The position numbers were made by a program, and so were the translations under genes. Shown one piece after another: positions 55,836-64,000 of a DNA stretch of 64,000 bases. Numbering within the stretch: the stretch's first letter is position 1; each line of letters begins with the position of its first letter. The notes below the pieces were generated by a model. It did no database searches, was not told where the DNA came from, and saw only the letters and a program-made list of their open reading frames with translations. Source of the stretch: Bradyrhizobium ivorense (lineage in GTDB: Bacteria; Pseudomonadota; Alphaproteobacteria; Rhizobiales; Xanthobacteraceae); the NCBI RefSeq assembly GCF_900696085.1, contig NZ_CAADFC020000042.1, forward strand, positions 1-64,000, in the 5' to 3' direction.

Positions 55836-56303
55836 TCAGTTGGCGCTGCCGATCAGGCTTTCCAAGAGGCGCTTCAGCTCATTGGTCGATTTGTCGCCGT
55901 AGCTCTCGACGATGTGCTCCTCCTGGCTCACCGCCAGCGAGTTCAGCCGCCGCGACAGCGCCTTGCCGCGGTCGGAGACGTACATCAGGACCTTGCGGCG
56001 GTCCTTCGGGTCCTGCACGCGGTAGACCAGCGTGTCCGACACCATGCGATCGATCATCTTGGTCAAGGTCGGATGGTTGAGCAGCACGGCATCGGCGAGC
56101 TCGCCCATCGAGTGGCCGTTGCCGTCGGACAGCACCTTTAGGATGCGCCACTGCTCGACCGGCACGCCCTCCTTGCTGAGGCGCATTTCCAACTGCCGGT
56201 TGATCTCCCGGTTGGCTTGCGCGAGCAGGTAGGCGAGGTGTTCGGTGATTGGGGAGTTTTCTTTCGGCGGTTTGGCCACGGTGTGCGCTTCGTATTGGTC
56301 CAA
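55836..56303 (-). CDS. MarR-family transcriptional regulator
   Basis: 155 residues. The winged helix reads VEQWRILKVLSDGNGHSMGELADAVLLNHPTLTKMIDRMVSDTLVYRVQDPKDRRKVLMYVSDRGKAL. It is divergent from the signal-less binding-protein gene of the amide cluster, so that cluster is a candidate target, together with itself. A palindrome (56353-56364) lies between them. The ligand is unknown. Confidence 0.87.
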   Translation of the reverse strand: MDQYEAHTVAKPPKENSPITEHLAYLLAQANREINRQLEMRLSKEGVPVEQWRILKVLSDGNGHSMGELADAVLLNHPTLTKMIDRMVSDTLVYRVQDPKDRRKVLMYVSDRGKALSRRLNSLAVSQEEHIVESYGDKSTNELKRLLESLIGSAN

Positions 56304-56352
56304 ATGAGCGAATGACTGGCAATCTCTGCTGCATCTATATGCACGCCAATCC

Positions 56353-56373
56353 TTGAATATTCAATATTCTCAA
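56353..56373. promoter_or_regulatory. Palindrome between MarR and binding-protein genes
   Basis: TTGAATATTCAA at 56353-56364 is a perfect palindrome in an A/T-rich block within GC-rich DNA, followed by TATTCTCAA, which repeats a half site. It is well placed as an operator for the divergent MarR protein. This link is inference from position. Confidence 0.5.
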
Positions 56374-56462
56374 AATAGGATCATTGCCCAACAAAAGGGC
56401 GGATGCCGCGGCCGCCCGCCGAATGTGCCTCTTTTGGGCCTGGTGCCAGACAGGGAGTTGGC

Positions 56463-57647
56463 GTGCGCTCGACGGTAAGTTTTCCGGCCCGCGGCGAGCC
56501 TGTGCTGCCGCCGTCACTGTTGCGCAATCTGTCGTGGCCGGCAGCCGACCGCACATGGTCACCCGACGATCACGCCTTCGCCAGGCGGCGTGGCGCCAAT
56601 AGCAAGCTCCGGATCGGCGGCTTCATCTGCTGCAGCGGATCGCCCGGCGTCTGGGGCCCCTGCGCCACCAACAGCGCCGAGCTTGCGGTTGCCGAGATCA
56701 ACCGGCGCGGCGGCATCCTCGGACGTGAGATCGAGCTGTCGATCTACGACGCCGGCGGGCCACCCGAGGAGGTGGTGCAGCGCGCCGAGCAGGCGATGGC
56801 CTGCGACGACCTCGACCTCGTCATCGGATTGCACACCAGCGCGGTCCGGCTGGCGCTGCGCAAGGTGATCACCCGCAATCGCATCCCCTACATCTATACG
56901 TCGGTCTATGAGGGCGGCGAGCAGACCCCGGGCGTGGTCGCGATCGGCGAGACGCCGCGTTGGCAGAGCCGACCCTCGATCCACTGGCTGGCCGACGTCA
57001 GGAAGGCGTCGCGCTGGTACCTGATCGGCAGCGACTATGTCTGGCCATGGCAGTCGCATCGCGCGGTGAAGCGCTACATCGCGGAGACCGGCGGGCAGGT
57101 GGTCGGTGAGGAATTCGTCCCGCTCGGCGAGGACGAGCACGAGCCGCATCTGGCGCGCATCCGCGCGGCCAAGCCCGATGTGGTGCTGATCTCGCTGATC
57201 GGTACCGACAGCATCACCTTCAACCGGGCGTTCGGCGAGTGCGGGCTCGCCGCGACCACGCTGCGGCTTGGCGGTGCGATGGACGAGACCGTGCTACTCG
57301 GCATCGGCGCCGACAATTCCGAGAACCTGTTCTGCGCCTCCGGCTATTTCCCCGGCATCGGCTCGCAGGCCAACGACGATTTTCAGATCCGCTATCGCGC
57401 GATGTTCGGCCCGAACGCGCCGCCGGTCGGCTCGCTCGGCCAGTCGAGCTACGAGGGGCTGCGGCTGCTCGAGGCCGCGGCCAACAAGGCCGGCACGCTG
57501 GCGATGGAGCCCTTGATCGCGGCCGCGCGCAACGTGGTCTACACCGGGGCGCGCGGCCCGGTCACCGTGCGCGACGGCCGCGCCCGGATGTCGATGTATC
57601 TCGCCGAAGCCGACGGTCTCGATTTCCGGCTGATCAAGCCGATCTGA
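56463..57647 (+). CDS. Signal-less amide/urea-type substrate-binding protein (AmiC-like)
   Basis: 394 residues from the GTG at 56463, preceded by GGGAG; codons further upstream lack a ribosome site. The protein has the type I periplasmic-binding fold of the AmiC/UrtA/LivJ group: LRIGGFICCSGSPGVWGPCATNSAELAVAEINRRGGILGREIELSIYDAGGPPEEV, then PYIYTSVYEGGEQTPGVVAIGETP. No signal peptide or lipobox is visible, unlike the second binding protein at 60392. It may be a cytoplasmic amide sensor, as AmiC is for the amidase operon of Pseudomonas. It is followed by an amidase and a full ABC transporter. Confidence 0.75.
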   Translation: MRSTVSFPARGEPVLPPSLLRNLSWPAADRTWSPDDHAFARRRGANSKLRIGGFICCSGSPGVWGPCATNSAELAVAEINRRGGILGREIELSIYDAGGPPEEVVQRAEQAMACDDLDLVIGLHTSAVRLALRKVITRNRIPYIYTSVYEGGEQTPGVVAIGETPRWQSRPSIHWLADVRKASRWYLIGSDYVWPWQSHRAVKRYIAETGGQVVGEEFVPLGEDEHEPHLARIRAAKPDVVLISLIGTDSITFNRAFGECGLAATTLRLGGAMDETVLLGIGADNSENLFCASGYFPGIGSQANDDFQIRYRAMFGPNAPPVGSLGQSSYEGLRLLEAAANKAGTLAMEPLIAAARNVVYTGARGPVTVRDGRARMSMYLAEADGLDFRLIKPI

Positions 57648-57972
57648 CGTTTCTTACCTCTCCCGCTTGCGGGGGAGGTCGCATTGCATCGAAGATGCAA
57701 TGTGGTGGGGGCTCTCTCCACAGTGAGGTTCTCGCTTTCGGAGCCACCCCCACCCCGACCCTCCCCGCAAGCGGGAGAGGGAGCGCAACCTCGGCTCGGT
57801 GAGACGGGCTGACCTGATCTCGCTGTGTCGAAGCCGCGCATACGCTGTCGTTCGAAATAATACTTGAAAAGGAAAATATTTCCGTTTTCAATACCGCATC
57901 ACGCCGACGGCCCGCGATCCAAGAACGGGCGGCGGCGCTGCGCCCAGGGACAACAAAATCCAGGAGAGCCCC
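57648..57972. repeat. Gap with CTCTCCCGC inverted repeat upstream of the amidase
   Basis: 57655-57783 is CCTCTCCCGCTTGCGGGGGAGG ... CCCTCCCCGCAAGCGGGAGAGGG, with TGCATC/GATGCA inside. The remainder leads to the amidase ribosome site AGGAGA. A promoter for the amidase-transporter operon would lie here; no clear boxes could be fixed. Confidence 0.6.
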
Positions 57973-59487
57973 GTGACCGTCTCCCTTCCCACCCCATCGC
58001 AATTGCGCGCCGTCGCCGAACAGTGCGGCCTGTCGCTGACCGAAGAGGACGTCGCCTCGTTCCGCGGCCTGATGCAGGGCTCGATCGAGGCCTACAACCT
58101 CGTCGCCCAGATGCCGGATGAACTGCCCGAGGTGAAATATCCGCGCACGCCGGGCACAAGGCCGGCGCCGGAGGAGAACAAGCACAACGCCTGGTACCGC
58201 AAGGCGACGGTGAAGGGCGCAAGTTCCGGCAAGCTCAAGGGCAAGACGGTGGCGCTGAAGGACAACATCATGCTGGCCGGCGTGCCCATGACCAACGGCT
58301 CCTCGACGCTGGAAGGCTATATTCCCGACTTCGACGCCACCATCGTCACCCGCATGCTCGATGCCGGGGCCGAGATCGTCGGCAAGACTCACTGCGAGCA
58401 CTTCTGCCTCTCCGGCGGCAGCCACACCGGCTCCTACGGCCCGGTGCACAATCCGCACAAGATGGGCTATTCGGCCGGTGGCTCGTCCTCGGGCTCCGGC
58501 GTCGTGGTCGCGCTCGGCGAGGTCGACATGGCGATCGGCGGCGACCAGGGCGGCTCGATCCGCATGCCGTCCTCGTTCTGCGGCACTTACGGCATGAAGC
58601 CGACCTGGGGCCTCGTGCCCTACACCGGCATCATGCCGATCGAGATCTATGTCGACCACACCGGCCCGATGACCGCGACGGTGGAAGACAACGCGCTGCT
58701 CTTGGAAGTGCTCGCCGGCGACGACGGCTACGATCCGCGCATCAAGGCGCCCAAGGTCGAGGACTACACCAAGGCGCTGGGCGCCGGCGTCAAGGGCATG
58801 AAGATCGGCATCGTCAAGGAAGGCTTTGAGCAGCCGACCGCCGAGGCCGCGGTGAACGAGAGCGTGCGCGAGGCCGCAAAGCGCTTCAAGGACCTCGGCG
58901 CCTCGATCGATACGGTGTCGATCCCGATGCATCTGGCCGGCGGCGCGATCTGGACCCCGATCGGCACCGAAGGCCTGACCCAGACCATGATGTTCGGCGA
59001 CGGCTACGGCCTCAGCCGCGGCGATCTCTATTCGACCTCGCTGATGGATTTCCATCGCGGCTGGCGCCGCCAGGCGGACTCGCTGTCCGAGACCACAAAA
59101 CTGTTCATGATGCTCGGCACCTACATCAACAACAACTTTGGTCCGCGCTTCTACGGCAAGGCGCTCAACATCTCCCGCCGCCTGACCGCGGCCTATGACA
59201 AGGCGTTCAAGGATTACGATCTCTTGCTGATGCCGACCACGCCGATGAAGGCGACAAAGCTGCCGGAGCCCAATGCCAGCCGCGAGGAGTATGTCGCCCG
59301 GGCGCTGGAGATGATCGGCAACACTGCGCCGTTCGACATCACCCATCACCCGGCGATGTCGCTGCCCTGCGGCATGGTCGACGGCCTGCCGGTCGGGCTG
59401 ATGCTGGTCGGCCGGATGTTCGAGGAAAAGACCATCTACCGCGCCGCGCATGCCTTCGAGCAGGCCGGCGACTGGAAGAAGATGTGA
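57973..59487 (+). CDS. Amidase-signature family enzyme
   Basis: 504 residues from the GTG at 57973, with AGGAGA six bases upstream. The Ser-cisSer-Lys site is complete: K96 (VALKDNIM), S171 in GGSSSGSG (169-176) and S195 in DQGGSIR. The protein is similar in layout to amidases linked with urea/amide transporters. It hydrolyses a C-N amide bond; the substrate is not known. It is followed by a permease 42 bases downstream and a full ABC transporter, so its substrate is likely the imported compound. Confidence 0.9.
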   Translation: MTVSLPTPSQLRAVAEQCGLSLTEEDVASFRGLMQGSIEAYNLVAQMPDELPEVKYPRTPGTRPAPEENKHNAWYRKATVKGASSGKLKGKTVALKDNIMLAGVPMTNGSSTLEGYIPDFDATIVTRMLDAGAEIVGKTHCEHFCLSGGSHTGSYGPVHNPHKMGYSAGGSSSGSGVVVALGEVDMAIGGDQGGSIRMPSSFCGTYGMKPTWGLVPYTGIMPIEIYVDHTGPMTATVEDNALLLEVLAGDDGYDPRIKAPKVEDYTKALGAGVKGMKIGIVKEGFEQPTAEAAVNESVREAAKRFKDLGASIDTVSIPMHLAGGAIWTPIGTEGLTQTMMFGDGYGLSRGDLYSTSLMDFHRGWRRQADSLSETTKLFMMLGTYINNNFGPRFYGKALNISRRLTAAYDKAFKDYDLLLMPTTPMKATKLPEPNASREEYVARALEMIGNTAPFDITHHPAMSLPCGMVDGLPVGLMLVGRMFEEKTIYRAAHAFEQAGDWKKM

Positions 59488-59529
59488 GGCGCTCCTTGCC
59501 GTTGTTGTCAGCCGCAGGAATCGAACGCC

Positions 59530-60387
59530 ATGGCCACTAGCTTCGCCGCGGCGTTCGAGATCGTGAGCTTTGGCGCGATCATCGTCTTGGTCGTGCTCGG
59601 GCTCGGCATCATCGCCAGCATGATGGGCATCTTCAACTTCGCGCAGGGCGAGTTCGTCCTGCTCGGCGCCTACGTCACCTATCTGGCGTCCGCGCACGGC
59701 GCGCCGATCTGGGTCGGCATGATCGCCGCGCCCTTCGTGGTCGGCGCGCTCGGCTTCGTGCTGGAGGCGCTGATCATCCGCCGCTTCTATGCCGCGCCGA
59801 TCGTCGCGATGCTCGGCACCTATGCGCTTGGCCTGATCATCCGCGAGAGCGTGCGCGGCCTGATCGGCGGCTTCTATCTCACGGTGCCGGAGCCGATCGG
59901 CGGCTCGATCGACCTCGGCTCGATTCACATTTCGGCCTGGCGTTTCACCATCATCGTGATCACGCTATTGGTGATGGCAGCCTGCTATCTGCTGCTGTCG
60001 CGCACCAGCTTTGGCTTGCGCGTGCGCGCGACGCTGGAGAACCCGGCGCTGGCGCGCGCCTCCGGGATCTCGACGCCGTTGATCTACGGCGCCACCTTCG
60101 CGTTCGGCGCGGCGCTGGCCGGGCTTGCCGGCGCGCTGATCGTGCCGGTGTTCAGCCTGTTCGCCGATCTCGGCATCCGCTTCCTGATCCAGGGCTTTGT
60201 CGCCGTGATGGTCGGCGGGGTCGGCTCCTTCATCGGGCCGGTCGCCGGCGCCGCTGTGATCGGCACGCTCAGCGCCGCGCTGCCATGGATCATGTCGCCG
60301 GTCGTCGCCGACGTGCTGGTCTTCGTGCTCGCCATTGCCTTCATCAAATTCCGGCCGCAGGGCCTCATCGCTGGAAAAGGGGTTTAG
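59530..60387 (+). CDS. Branched-chain/urea-type ABC transporter permease (LivH-like)
   Basis: 285 residues with about eight hydrophobic segments and the HAAT-family signature of LivH/UrtB: GLGIIASMMGIFNFAQGEFVLLGAYVTYL at the start, then RATLENPALARASGI and FVAVMVGGVGSFIGPVAGAAVIG. It forms the inner-membrane channel with the second permease (61645). It is encoded between an amidase and a binding protein. The order amidase-LivH-binding protein-LivM-LivG-LivF fits a single operon. Confidence 0.9.
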   Translation: MATSFAAAFEIVSFGAIIVLVVLGLGIIASMMGIFNFAQGEFVLLGAYVTYLASAHGAPIWVGMIAAPFVVGALGFVLEALIIRRFYAAPIVAMLGTYALGLIIRESVRGLIGGFYLTVPEPIGGSIDLGSIHISAWRFTIIVITLLVMAACYLLLSRTSFGLRVRATLENPALARASGISTPLIYGATFAFGAALAGLAGALIVPVFSLFADLGIRFLIQGFVAVMVGGVGSFIGPVAGAAVIGTLSAALPWIMSPVVADVLVFVLAIAFIKFRPQGLIAGKGV

Positions 60388-60391
60388 TTCC

Positions 60392-61612
60392 ATGTCATTT
60401 GAACGCAGCAATCTCACCCGCCGCCGCTTCATGAGCAATTTCGCCTTCGCCACCGGCGCGCTCGCCACCGGCGTCGGCAGCTGGGTGGTCCGGCCCGACT
60501 GGGCCAACGCCGCCGAGGGCCCGATCAAGGTCGGCATCGCCACGGACCTGACCGGCCCGATCGCCTATGCCGGCAACGCCGACGCCAATGTCGCAAAAAT
60601 GGTGATCAAGGAGATCAACGCCGGCGGCGGCCTGCTCGGCCGGCCGCTCGAGCTTTATGTCGAGGACACTGCGTCGAACGAATCGGTCGCGGTCGGCAAC
60701 GTCCGCAAGCTGATCCAGCGCGACAAGGTCGACATGGTGCTGGGCGGCATCACCTCGTCGATGCGCAACGCGATCAAGGATCCGATCGTGGCGCGCGGCA
60801 AGACGCTCTACATCTATCCGCAGCTCTACGAGGGCAAGGAGTGCACGCCCTATCTGTTCTGCACCGGCCCGACGCCGGCGCAGCAATGCGACGAGTTCAT
60901 CCCCTGGCTGATCAAGAACGGCGGCAAGAAGTTCGCGCTGCCGAGCGCCAACTATGTCTGGCCGCACACCCTCAACGTCTACGCCCGCAAGGTGATCGAA
61001 TCCAACGGCGGCGAGGTGGTGTTCGAGGAATACTACCCGCTCGACCAGGTCGATTTCTCCGCCACCGTCAACCGCATCGTCTCCAACAAGGTCGACGTGG
61101 TCTTCAACACCGTGATCCCGCCCGGTGTCGGCCCGTTCTTCAAGCAGCTCTATGAAGCCGGCTTCCTGAAGAGCGGCGGGCGGCTCGCCTGCGTCTACTA
61201 TGACGAGAACACCCTCAACATCAATCAGGCCAACGAGATCGAGGGCCTCGCAAGCTGCCTCGACTATTTCAAGGTGCTGACCAAGGACGATCCGGTCAGC
61301 GCCAAGATCCAGGCGGCCTATGAGAAGGATTTTCCCGGCAACTTCCTGTTTGCCGCCGGCAGCGCCGCGACCGGCACCTATCGTGGCCTCAAGCTGTGGG
61401 AGGCGGCAGTCAAGGAAGCCGGCAAGGTCGATCGCGATGCGGTGGCGGCCGCGCTCGATCATGCCAAGATCGCGGAAGGGCCGGGTGGACCGGCCGAGAT
61501 GGTGCCGGGCAAGCGGCACTGCAAGATGAACATGTACACCGCCGTCGCCAAGGCCGGGACCTACGAGGTCGTGGCGCGCAGCAACGGCCTGGTCGATCCC
61601 AAGGAATGCTAA
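60392..61612 (+). CDS. Tat-signal substrate-binding protein, UrtA-like
   Basis: 406 residues from the ATG at 60392 (MSFERSNLTRRRF), four bases after the permease stop. A twin-arginine motif (RRRFMSNF at about 10-17) and the hydrophobic stretch to residue 40 indicate export in folded form. The rest is the UrtA/amide-binding pattern: IKVGIATDLTGPIAYAGNADANVAKMVIKEINAGGGLLGRPLELYVEDTASNES. It would deliver urea or a short amide to the membrane permeases. A signal-less relative stands at 56463. Confidence 0.88.
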   Translation: MSFERSNLTRRRFMSNFAFATGALATGVGSWVVRPDWANAAEGPIKVGIATDLTGPIAYAGNADANVAKMVIKEINAGGGLLGRPLELYVEDTASNESVAVGNVRKLIQRDKVDMVLGGITSSMRNAIKDPIVARGKTLYIYPQLYEGKECTPYLFCTGPTPAQQCDEFIPWLIKNGGKKFALPSANYVWPHTLNVYARKVIESNGGEVVFEEYYPLDQVDFSATVNRIVSNKVDVVFNTVIPPGVGPFFKQLYEAGFLKSGGRLACVYYDENTLNINQANEIEGLASCLDYFKVLTKDDPVSAKIQAAYEKDFPGNFLFAAGSAATGTYRGLKLWEAAVKEAGKVDRDAVAAALDHAKIAEGPGGPAEMVPGKRHCKMNMYTAVAKAGTYEVVARSNGLVDPKEC

Positions 61613-61644
61613 AACGGAAGGCTAACAGGAATGCCGAGCGCGTG

Positions 61645-62724
61645 ATGGGTGGAGCAAGGGAGGCCCTCGCCGAGGTCAGCGAGGGACCGGATGTGGTGAC
61701 GGGTGAGACGGCGCCGGCCGCGGTTCCGGCGCGCTGGCCCGTGCCGGGATGGAACGTGCTGCCGATCGTGGAAGGGCTGGTGCTGCTGATCGCACTGGTC
61801 CTGCCATTCGTGCTGCAGGATTACCTTACCGTGTTCGCCACCCGCGTGGTGATCCTCGCGCTGTTTGCGCTGTCGTTCGATCTGGTGTGGGGCTATGCCG
61901 GCATCATGAGCTTCGGCCAGGCGCTGTTCTTCGGCGCCGCCGGCTACGGCGTCGCGCTCCTGGCGCGCGACCTCAACGTCACCTCGATCTTCCTGATCCT
62001 CCCCGCAGGCACGCTGATCGGGCTCACCGCGGCGCTCCTGCTCGGCGGCTTCCTGCTGCTCGGGCGCTACCCGTCGAGCGTGATCTTCGTCTCGCTCGGC
62101 ACGCTCACCGGCTCCTATGCGGCCGACCGGCTGGCGCGCGGCTGGTACTATCTCGGCGGCCAGAACGGCATCCCGTCGATCCCGCCGCTGTCGCTCGGCT
62201 CGATCGATATCTCGGAGGGCCCGGTCTACTACTACATGGCGCTCGGCATCCTCGTCGTCGTCTATCTGCTCTGCCGCTTCCTGGTGCGCTCGCAATTCGG
62301 CCTGGCGCTGGCAGGCTTGCGCGAGAACGAACAGCGCATCGCCTTCTTCGGCTACAAGGCGCAGCATCTGAAGGCGATCGTGTTCGCGATCGGCGGCACC
62401 ATCGCCGGCCTTGCCGGCAGCCTCTATGCCTTCCACGAGGGCTTCGTCTGGCCCAACATGCTGGGCGTCGTGTTCTCGACCCAGGTCGTGCTCTATGTGC
62501 TGTTCGGCGGCTCCGGCACGTTGATCGGCGCCGTGATCGGCACCGTCATCATCGAGGGCGTCAGCTTCTGGCTGTCGGACAATTACCGCGACGTCTGGCC
62601 GATCATCCTCGGCGTGCTGCTGTTGCTCGTCATCATGTTCCGCCCGCTCGGGCTGATCTCCTTCGTGCTCGGCGAGCGCGAGCGGGTCGGCACGTTCGGC
62701 AAAGCGCCGAAGGAGCGCCGCTAA
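61645..62724 (+). CDS. Branched-chain/urea-type ABC transporter permease (LivM-like)
   Basis: 359 residues from the ATG at 61645 (MGGAREALAE); a start at 61606 overlapping the binding-protein stop is possible. About nine hydrophobic segments, including DLVWGYAGIMSFGQALFFGAAGYGVALLARD and the AGLRENEQRIAFFGYKAQHLKAIVF loop that contacts the ATPase. It is the second channel subunit, partner of the gene at 59530. Its stop overlaps the next gene's ATG by one base (TAATG). Confidence 0.9.
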   Translation: MGGAREALAEVSEGPDVVTGETAPAAVPARWPVPGWNVLPIVEGLVLLIALVLPFVLQDYLTVFATRVVILALFALSFDLVWGYAGIMSFGQALFFGAAGYGVALLARDLNVTSIFLILPAGTLIGLTAALLLGGFLLLGRYPSSVIFVSLGTLTGSYAADRLARGWYYLGGQNGIPSIPPLSLGSIDISEGPVYYYMALGILVVVYLLCRFLVRSQFGLALAGLRENEQRIAFFGYKAQHLKAIVFAIGGTIAGLAGSLYAFHEGFVWPNMLGVVFSTQVVLYVLFGGSGTLIGAVIGTVIIEGVSFWLSDNYRDVWPIILGVLLLLVIMFRPLGLISFVLGERERVGTFGKAPKERR

Positions 62725-63458
62725 TGCCGCTCCTTGAAGCCTCCGGCGTCAGCAAGGTGTTCGGCAAGCTCACCGCGCTCGACGGCGCCGCGCTCACCGT
62801 CGGCGAGAACGAGTTTCACGGCCTGATCGGCCCGAACGGCTCGGGCAAGAGCACGCTGATGAAATGCGTCGCCGGCGCCGAGGTGCCGACCACGGGCAAG
62901 GTCTCGTTCATCAACACCGACATCACCGCGTTCACGCCGACCGAGCGCGCCCGCGCCGGCATGAGCCTGAAATTCCAGATCACCTCGGTGCTGCCGACGC
63001 TGACGCTGTACGACAACATTTTGTTGGCGCTGCAGGCGCAGTGCTCGCTGATCGACCTGGTGTTCTCACGCACCCGCCGTGCCCTGCACGAGCAGGTCAT
63101 GACGATGCTGACCCAGTTCCGCCTCGCCGACCGCGCCCATGACGCCGCGGCGACCCTGTCGCACGGCCAGCAGCAATGGCTGGAGATCGCGATGGCGCTC
63201 GCCGGCAAGCCGCGGCTGCTGCTGCTGGACGAGCCGACCGGCGGCATGAGCCTGGAGGAGCGCCGCGTCACCGGCGAATTGCTGCAGCCGATCAAGCAGC
63301 ATTGCTCGCTGGTCATCGTCGAGCACGACCTCGATTTCATCCGCGACATCTGCGACCGCCTCACCGTGCTCGACCAGGGCAAGGTGCTGGCGTCGGGCAC
63401 GGTGGCGGAAATCCAGAGCAACAAGAGCGTCCAGGAGATCTATCTGCGCCGTGCCTGA
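62724..63458 (+). CDS. HAAT-family ABC transporter ATPase (LivG/UrtD-like)
   Basis: 244 residues. Walker A GPNGSGKST, signature LSHGQQQWLEIAMAL and Walker B LLLLDEPTGGMS are present. The NITxx-type extended loop and SLKFQITSVLPTLTLYDNILLAL segment are typical of LivG/UrtD. It binds and hydrolyses ATP to drive import. Its start shares a base with the LivM stop, and its stop overlaps the next gene's GTG by 8 bases. Confidence 0.92.
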   Translation: MPLLEASGVSKVFGKLTALDGAALTVGENEFHGLIGPNGSGKSTLMKCVAGAEVPTTGKVSFINTDITAFTPTERARAGMSLKFQITSVLPTLTLYDNILLALQAQCSLIDLVFSRTRRALHEQVMTMLTQFRLADRAHDAAATLSHGQQQWLEIAMALAGKPRLLLLDEPTGGMSLEERRVTGELLQPIKQHCSLVIVEHDLDFIRDICDRLTVLDQGKVLASGTVAEIQSNKSVQEIYLRRA

Positions 63459-64000
63459 CCAGTCCTTCCTCGACATCAAACATCTCGCGGCCGGCTATGG
63501 CCGCAGCCAGGTGCTGTTCGACGTCAATATCGGCATTCCCTGGCGCGGCGGCGTCGCGGTGCTCGGCCGCAACGGCGCCGGCAAGACCACGCTGATGAAG
63601 ACCATCGTCGGCGAGCTCGCCAGCACCGGGGGCGAATTGACCTTCGACGGCCGCGACATCACCCGCAGCCGCACCGAGCAGCGCGTCCGCTCCGGCATCG
63701 GCTACGTGCCGCAGGAGCATTCGGTGTTCGCCCGCCTTTCGGTGCGCGACAATCTCGCCGTCGGCTCGCTGTTCAACAGGGACACAAGCGCCGTCGACCG
63801 CGTGCTGGCGATCTTCCCAAAACTCGGCCAACGCCTCGATCAGCCGGCCGGCACGCTATCCGGCGGCGAACGCAAGATGCTGGCGATCGGCCGCGCCATG
63901 CTCGGCAATCCAAAACTCCTCCTGCTGGACGAACCGACCGAGGGCGTCTGGATCGGCGTCATCGAGGAGATCACCGAACGGCTGATCGAACTGGCAAAAC
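63451..64000 (+). CDS. HAAT-family ABC transporter ATPase (LivF/UrtE-like), partial
   Basis: The first 183 codons of an ATPase, starting at GTG 63451 inside the previous gene's end (overlap 8 bases), and running off the window. Walker A is GRNGAGKTT, signature LSGGERKMLAIGRAML, Walker B LLLLDEPTEG, with YVPQEHSVFARLSVRDNLAVG between. It is the shorter of the two ATPases of LivF/UrtE type. The C terminus is not visible. Confidence 0.92.
   Translation, partial: MPDQSFLDIKHLAAGYGRSQVLFDVNIGIPWRGGVAVLGRNGAGKTTLMKTIVGELASTGGELTFDGRDITRSRTEQRVRSGIGYVPQEHSVFARLSVRDNLAVGSLFNRDTSAVDRVLAIFPKLGQRLDQPAGTLSGGERKMLAIGRAMLGNPKLLLLDEPTEGVWIGVIEEITERLIELAK

Noticed and set aside
57634..59928. A 764-codon minus-strand frame opposite the amidase and permease
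   Set aside because: The residue composition (His, Arg, Asp, Ala rich) is that of an antisense shadow; the plus-strand amidase has a full catalytic triad.

Overview
The window is a GC-rich chromosomal segment of an alphaproteobacterium, most likely a Bradyrhizobium-like member of the Rhizobiales. This assignment is an inference. It rests on the combination of PhaR/PhaA/PhaB, IspG, UbiG, the nitrogen-PTS enzyme I, DUF4167 and DUF1178 proteins, several Fur/MarR regulators, many amide and branched-chain-type transporters, and very dense short palindromic intergenic repeats. I see no rRNA, no tRNA, no CRISPR array and no prophage. The left edge cuts an IS1182-type transposase gene.

Layout. 1-8.4 kb: truncated transposase, an EmrAB-type efflux operon with its MarR regulator, a Zur-type Fur regulator, a DMT permease, an NTF2-like protein and a CPA1 Na+/H+ antiporter. 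8.4-18.4 kb: Rieske oxygenase, TauD-type dioxygenase, ispG, sulfurtransferase, GFA protein, DUF1345 protein, polyprenyl diphosphate synthase, mtgA, rpmF and small unknown genes. 18.4-24.5 kb: a c-di-GMP-type protein with a degenerate GGDEF and an altered EAL motif, then a divergent pair made of a Tat-exported formamidase and a protein in which an AraC-type regulator is fused to a complete formamidase domain. 24.5-31.4 kb: phaR/phaA/phaB (polyhydroxybutyrate), a DMT permease, gloB with a cupin, a methyltransferase and a DUF4167 protein. 31.4-40.6 kb: a structured intergenic region that may encode an RNA, then prmC, HIT, MarR, prfA, ptsP, lysC, a PH-domain protein and ubiG. 40.7-50.5 kb: DMT permease, the overlapping run grxC/nitrilase/DUF1178, comF, a methyltransferase-like protein, mutT, a TadG-like protein, argJ and a parvulin isomerase. 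50.8-56.3 kb: secA, a YiiX-like papain-fold protein, a PhnB/VOC protein and a MarR regulator. 56.4-64 kb: an amide-use cluster with a signal-less binding protein, an amidase and a complete HAAT-family ABC transporter (permease, Tat-exported binding protein, permease, ATPase, ATPase). The last gene runs off the right edge.

How the genes work together. Two separate loci deal with short amides. The first pairs an exported formamidase with a cytoplasmic regulator-enzyme fusion. The second couples high-affinity uptake to an amidase and has a possible AmiC-like cytoplasmic sensor. Housekeeping groups include the polyhydroxybutyrate route from acetyl-CoA, the lysC-ptsP-prfA run, and the argJ/isomerase/secA neighbourhood. 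Gaps between genes are mostly filled by at least six families of short inverted repeats, which probably also act as transcript ends between convergent genes.

The most unusual item is the AraC-formamidase fusion at 22059-24422. The most uncertain one worth testing is the structured region at 31606-31851.
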